Source of the DNA: Viola odorata
Taxonomy: Eukaryota; Streptophyta; Magnoliopsida; Malpighiales; Violaceae
Direction: 5' to 3'
DNA: 64,000 nucleotides
NCBI GenBank assembly: GCA_963691705.1
Contig: OY829545.1
Coordinates: 43,759,475 to 43,823,474, forward strand
Shown here one piece after another: positions 59,070-64,000 of this stretch (position 1 is its first letter; each line of letters starts with the position of its first letter). A program made the position numbers and the translations under genes. A model generated the notes under the pieces. It searched no databases. It was not told where the DNA came from and saw only the letters and a program-made list of their open reading frames with translations.

Positions 59070-60813
59070 TATCACATGCAACAAAAAAGATTGAAGACAG
59101 TGGCAAGAGGTTCGATCCATAGAGAATGGTGAAGACATACACTGGACAATACCAGATATAAAATGAAACAATAAAAGAAACAATGAGGGGGGTTTGGGTT
59201 GGTTAATCTAATTAACCAAGACAGAGATAGTTGCTAACAAGACAATTAATAAAAACAGAACTCAAGGGCAAGACATGCAAATAGAAATCAAAGGCAAGAC
59301 ATGCAAATAGAAATCAAGGGCAAGACATGCAAACAAAAATCAAGTAAAGAAATAAAGTCAGAAGAGGAGATCTTAGCAAAGGACATTCTCAGGTTGCGTC
59401 TAGGCCTAGTCAATCATCGGCGTAAGGATATTCTATTCTCATACCATAGACATGTTATAGGGACCGAGTTTCCACTCAAACCCCCTACTTACCTTCGTAA
59501 GAGGAGCTACCCCCGTTTCCACATATGAGGTAGCCTTGACGTTTCGTCGTCCCCCCAGGCACGAATGCGGGGAGGCAATACTCAAAACGCCCATGAAGCG
59601 GAGGTAAGACATATCTAGGGCACAACCTCTCAGCTTGTCAGACTCGCGGCAATGCCCTAATCAATTGCTTGCTCTAGATTGGTGAAATCACACTGTAGCA
59701 ACTTCTCCGCTCTAGGTGTCTACTTCTCTTAATGGCCTCACGTTAGTTATTACCATTAGGATAACAGTAATCATCTAGGTCTAGTTATTAGCTGGCCAGA
59801 CTACTAATCTTGCCCTAGACGAATTAACAAGAAATCGGCAAACAAGAAAATACAACAATAAGAATATATGAAGAACGATATAGCTTCTTAACTATCCTTA
59901 TGCAACCCTCAAAATATCTCTGCTAAGAAGGGAGAATCTAGCTACTCATACCACAAAACAAATAAACAAAATAGGAAAAGAAAGATTGCATAAAATAAGA
60001 AGAACAAGAAGAAGAAAACTAATAAATGTTACCGGCCGGAGCAAAGCTCCGGTTAAATACAGTGGCTGCTGGATAAAGAGGTCTTAGCCACCACCCAAAA
60101 GTGGGAGGAGAGAAAAGGAGGCGGCTCCCAAAAGAAGAAAGTAGAAAATATTTACAAGATGTCTAAAACCCTAAAAACTAGAGGTTTATATAGTGTCCAG
60201 CCCACAAGAGGACAAAATCCAGGTAAGGGACTACAAAATGACAAAATCCAGCTAAGGGAAGAGAGTGACAGCACATGGAGCGTGCTCCTTGGTCCAAAAG
60301 GGAATATTCTCAAAATATGCCAAGAGGAATCTGCATGGAATCCTGTGCGGATCTTTTGGGTATCTTTCACTTTGGTCGAGATTTTGCAGACGCACGACGG
60401 CTAGGGCACGATGACAAAATCAGCATCTAGGGCATGACGATATGATCAGCAGCTAGGGAAAATTCTGGGAATATTCTGGATGCGCATGGAATCTTCTAGA
60501 AATGCAAGAAATCCAGTACGAATCTTTGGGAATCTCTCTCTCTAGCTTTCGATTAAGAACTGATGTAGAAGCGTCGTGGGCACGAGGACTGCTCTCTGGT
60601 CTGGTTAGCGTCGAGGGAATGACGACACTTCGATCTTCTTGGCCTTGATGCTTCGAGCTCCCAAGAAATCCATCCAAAATTGCATGCTTTCGTTCATTTC
60701 TTCCTTTTGGCACTGATCTGCAATAAAGATGGGAATAGAGGCAAATCAGTAGTATCATGCCCAAGAAAAGGCTAAAAATAAGGAGAAAAATATGCCCAAG
60801 AAACACACTATCA
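59070..60813 (-). mobile_element. Element G: Athila-type LTR missing its first bases
   Basis: From TATCACATGCAACAAAAAAG it follows the element A LTR (37,055 onward). It shares the same landmarks as A and B LTRs, including GATCTGCAATAAAGATGG, and ends in ACTATCA. About 45 bases of the inner end are missing. It is about 1.74 kb. A minus-strand TATATAAA word lies near 60,187-60,194. No flanking duplication is evident. Confidence 0.75.
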
Positions 60814-61935
60814 ATCTAATTAATCAATCACAGAATTGGTGGCTAACAAAATAATTAATTAAAAGCATATATCAAGGGTATGAAAGTAAAGAATAATCAA
60901 GGGCAAGATAATAAAGAAAAACTGTAAATAAAGATATTAATTCAGATGAGAAGGGATCTTAGCAAGGGGTTAGGATGACAGTAATCATCTAGGTCTAGTT
61001 ATTAGTTGGCCAGACTTCTAATCTTGCCCTAGACGAATTAACAAGAAATCGGCAAACAAGCAAATACAACAATAAGAATATATTAAACACATTTAGGCCT
61101 CTTAACTATTCCTTGCAACCCTCGAAACACCCTTTGCTAAGAAGATGAGCTTAGCCGCTCATGCTAACAAGTAAATAAAATCAGATCTAGTAAATAGCAT
61201 AAAAGTAAAGAGACAAGAAAGGAAAGAAAAGCTTAATAAATACCGTCCGGAGCTTAAAAGCTCCGGTTTGAAGAAGAGTTAATGGTGGCGGTTGCTCCAA
61301 CAAAAGGGAGGAACAAATTCAAAGAAAAGAAACCTAAAAGACGGCTGCCAAAAACTAAAAGTGAGATAATCCCTCAAAACCCTAAAACTCAAGGCTTAAA
61401 TACTCTCTAGCCCACAAGAGGACAAAAATCCAGCTAAGGGGAGTACAACCCTACACATGGAGCGTGCTCCTTGGTCCAAAAGGGAATATTCTCAAAATGT
61501 GCCAGGAGGAATCTACATGGAATCTTGTGCGAATCTTTTGGGAATCTTTCACTTTGGTCAGGATTTTGCAGATGCACGACGGCTAGGGCTAGATGACAAA
61601 ATCAGCATCTAGGGCAAGAGGATATGATCAACAGCTAAGGAATAATCCGACAATATTTTGGAAATATTTTGGAGACCAGCAAGGAGGACACATGGAAGTA
61701 CAACAACGAAGCTTTGACCAGGAAATATTGCCCAGGGCTCAACGGCGAAATTGATGTCTTGGCCTCACTGCTTTGAGATCCGCGGAATTCCACCCAAAAA
61801 GTATATATTTTCGCATATTCCTCTCTTTTAGCCTAGATCTGCAATAAAGATGGAAACAAGGCCAAATTAGCAGTATCATGCTAAGATAAGGAGTGAAAAT
61901 GAAGAGGAAAATATATACAAAATACACGCTAACAC
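60814..61935 (-). mobile_element. Element H: second, internally deleted Athila-type LTR joined to G
   Basis: It starts inside the LTR (TCTAATTAATCAATCACAG) and jumps from CTTAGCAAGGGG to TTAGGATGACAGTAATC, a segment also present in G near 59,755. It then runs through GGCTTAAATAC and GATCTGCAATAAAGATGG to about 61,935. G and H together look like a collapsed LTR pair. Element E resumes with CCTAAAAACTAGCACTCCC, which is also present in D near 43,416. Confidence 0.65.
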
Positions 61936-62738
61936 ACAACACTAAAACAAACTAAGCTTAAAGTTGCCCTAAAAACTAGCACTCCCTCACGTGTTTACTC
62001 TTGTATTTAACTCTCTATTAATCTCATAAATTCACTCACTTTGTCTTTATATACCACTGCGTTTGTTCTTGGATCGAAACCAATAATAAATAGACTCAAG
62101 AATTTCAAAGAAAAGCTTCCAATAAGACTCACAAAGACAACTAGTTTCGAAATACGTTTTGATGCTCAATAATTGGTTAGTTGCAAAAACAATCAACTAG
62201 ACAATTATTGGGCTAAAATATAAGATAGTTTTAGGAATCAAAAATAGCTCAATTGGACACAGGAAACTCAAGTTACCTCACGATTAGTGAGTGTTGTGCG
62301 TTAGGCGTGCGATTGTGCAAGCAATTTTATTTTTGTGATAACTTTTGATTCTCACCACCGAACTCACTTTTTCTTTGTGTTCTAGAACACTACTGAATTT
62401 TAGTTTCTTGTATTGTATAGATCTTAATCTGAATATTTTGTTTTGCCTCTTTAGCTAAATAAATTAAATAAATACTAACTCTTTTTGGTATTTTCGTGAC
62501 TCTTTTGATGATAGAAATTGACACACAAAACCTTAAAACAAATTGCACACAAGATGAATGACAAAGCACACAATGAGCTAGAAACCCTAGCTCGACTTGA
62601 CGACTCACAAATAAACTAACACACAACACACAAGATTGGTTAGGAAGGGAGTAAAGGAAACCAATCTTAACAAAGAAAACTTGTCAGAAAATAAAGGATA
62701 GTTACCAAACCTTGAACGCCTTAATCTCCGCTACCAAC
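61936..62738 (-). other. Element E 5' untranslated region and primer binding site
   Basis: No ORF is supportable. It aligns with element D 43,380-44,255 (ACTAGCACTCCCTCACGTG at the left). It ends at the primer-binding-like TTGGTAGCGGAG on the minus strand (62726-62737), next to the 5' LTR. Confidence 0.65.
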
Positions 62739-63894
62739 TGATATGATCCTAGGACATAGGATGTTTTGATTGTTTGATCTAGTTCGAAGGATTGGATTTC
62801 AATGCGGAATGGATAGTTCTCACTAGAGAAGGAGTGTCGACAAGAGTCCACTAGCCTACGTTGAATACCTAGGTGAGGTTTTCATAAGAGTCCACTTGTG
62901 AGAGGGGGTTGAATCGAGTCCACGATTCATCGCAACTTCAATTTTACTTGCTCAAGCTTGGCTTGTGAAACTGAGAAAGACACAAGGTTCGAATCCATGA
63001 ACAAACAAGAGTAAGCACTCTTTCAAAGACAAAGTCTCAATATCAATTTGATTGGGTAAAAATAGCTTCAAGCTTACAATGAGAAGGGTGGCTCCTTTAA
63101 ATAGGAAAGCCTAAATCCTTACATTAAAAGTCCTACTTCCAATTAAACTTCTAATTAAATAATTAATTAAACTAATTATAAATAGGTCTAAAATGAATTT
63201 AATTAATTAAAAATCGAAAGCTTGAAATCCCCTTCTTGATGCAAAACCAGCCAACCTTTCTATTTTGGGCGTGATCACGCCAAGGCTGGGCGTGATCACG
63301 TCAAGGCCTAGCATCCAGACTCACTCGCCTCTGTTTTGGGCGTGATCACGCCAAAGCCTGCCCGCCAAAATGTTCATTCGAATATCTCTCAATCCACTCG
63401 TCCAACTAGGCTGAAATTTGGACACAAACGAGCTGGCATCTTGAAGATTATGAAACAGGGTCAATCGCAAGCATTTGACCTCGTTACGACTGAGTTGTCG
63501 CCGGTGCAAGTGCTGGTTGCGTCTGCGCGTAGGACATTTGCATGCGCGAATGTAGCAATACTCCATCTTCCATTCTACTCGCCCAAATGCCCTCAAACTT
63601 GGTGACGACTCTCCTAAGACTCCAAAAGGTCTTGTATATATGTTGGATCTCCGATTGGAGCCTCTCTTCCATGGGTTGACTCAGTAGGACTTTCCTAGTG
63701 CGCTAGAGTTTGCACTAGCATGTGGTATGCTCAATCCTCGCCCTAAGGTTTGCGTTGGCTGCGCCTTTAGCTCTGTCTCCACTTCCAGAGGTTTTTGTAA
63801 CCTCCCTTGATGCTTCATGACATCCTTGGCTCGGTGTCTTGGCCGCAAGACGTGTGCGTGAGTTGCACTAAGGTGCGTGCGAGGGATCGCATCA
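62739..63894 (-). repeat. Element E 5' LTR
   Basis: From TGATATGATCCTAGG to GGGATCGCATCA. Compared with the 3' LTR it has about 48 extra bases near its start and one extra copy of a GGCGTGATCACG-type palindrome (63268-63281, 63289-63302 and 63339-63352). A TATTTAAAGG word on the minus strand lies near 63,090. Confidence 0.9.
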
Positions 63895-64000
63895 TCATGC
63901 AAATCAAGAAGTTGTGCTCTAACCAAAAGGACCAAGTCACCCCATAGAAAAGAGCACCCTAGACAGTACGTTGATCCTTGCTTGTACAACCTCCCAAGCT
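63895..64000. other. Right flank of element E
   Basis: After the TCATG duplication the original host sequence resumes. No gene is seen in these 100 bases. Confidence 0.4.

Larger units (their letters stand above)
21934..63894 (-). mobile_element. Element E: outermost, non-autonomous gag-bearing Ty3/gypsy-like retrotransposon
   Basis: Five-base duplications TCATG flank it at 21929-21933 and 63895-63899. On the minus strand the order is 5' LTR (62739-63894), primer binding site, gag fragments, zinc knuckle, Lys/Glu/His-rich linker, unrecognised ORF, polypurine tract (56483-56496) and 3' LTR (56482-56413 plus 22963-21934). The 3' LTR is split by element B. RT, RNase H and integrase are absent, so it depended on a helper. 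Its own length without inserts is about 5.6 kb. Confidence 0.88.

Noticed and set aside
1..64000. CRISPR arrays, rRNA or bacterial operons
   Set aside because: No regularly spaced direct repeats, rRNA sequence or prokaryotic gene layout is visible; the content is plant nuclear DNA.

Overview
This is eukaryotic nuclear DNA from a flowering plant, most likely a eudicot with a repeat-rich genome. The evidence is spliced genes with GT-AG introns, a plant-type TOM40, a plant SNF2-RING helicase, Athila-lineage retrotransposons primed by tRNA-Asp, and a BED-finger hAT transposon. I cannot name the species.

Region 1 (1-15,560) is genic. A 10-exon SNF2/RING helicase-like gene of the CHR27/CHR28 (FRG) type lies on the + strand at 1807-8259 and reads as an intact 999-aa protein. 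An 11-exon gene for the mitochondrial import channel TOM40 lies on the - strand at 14160-9807 and reads as an intact 316-aa protein. The two genes converge. Between them is a Stowaway-like MITE (9080-9334), and a possible tRNA-derived SINE head sits in a helicase intron.

Region 2 (15,565-21,588) is a complete hAT transposon of 4904 bp (15688-20591). It has a perfect 8-bp target duplication, matching terminal inverted repeats, dense GGGTC subterminal repeats and an open three-exon transposase of 658 aa. It sits inside what looks like a short LINE-derived, poly(T)-ended sequence.

Region 3 (21,934-63,894) is one nested stack of LTR retrotransposons, all coding on the - strand. Most boundaries are fixed by target-site duplications. 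Element E (21934-63894, TSD TCATG) is a non-autonomous gag-bearing Ty3/gypsy-like element. Its left LTR was hit by element B (22964-56407, TSD ACATC), an Athila-type element. B was then hit three times: by element A (25211-38780, a younger Athila relative), by element D (39835-45664, TSD GTGGA, non-autonomous and related to E), and by solo LTR F (54863-55974, TSD CCTAC). E also holds two fused, partial Athila-type LTRs (G and H, about 59070-61935). Removing the insertions leaves B at about 12.9 kb and E at about 5.6 kb.

A and B carry gag, protease, RT, RNase H, integrase and an extra ORF resembling the Athila ORF-1 family, all broken by stops or frameshifts. D and E lack RT and integrase. Instead they share a second, unrecognised reading frame downstream of gag or protease, which is the strongest candidate here for something undescribed. 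Other unusual signals are a short word repeated throughout element A, repeated polypurine-tract-like motifs, a stop codon at the same gag/protease position in A and B, and an inverted integrase segment with filler DNA in A.
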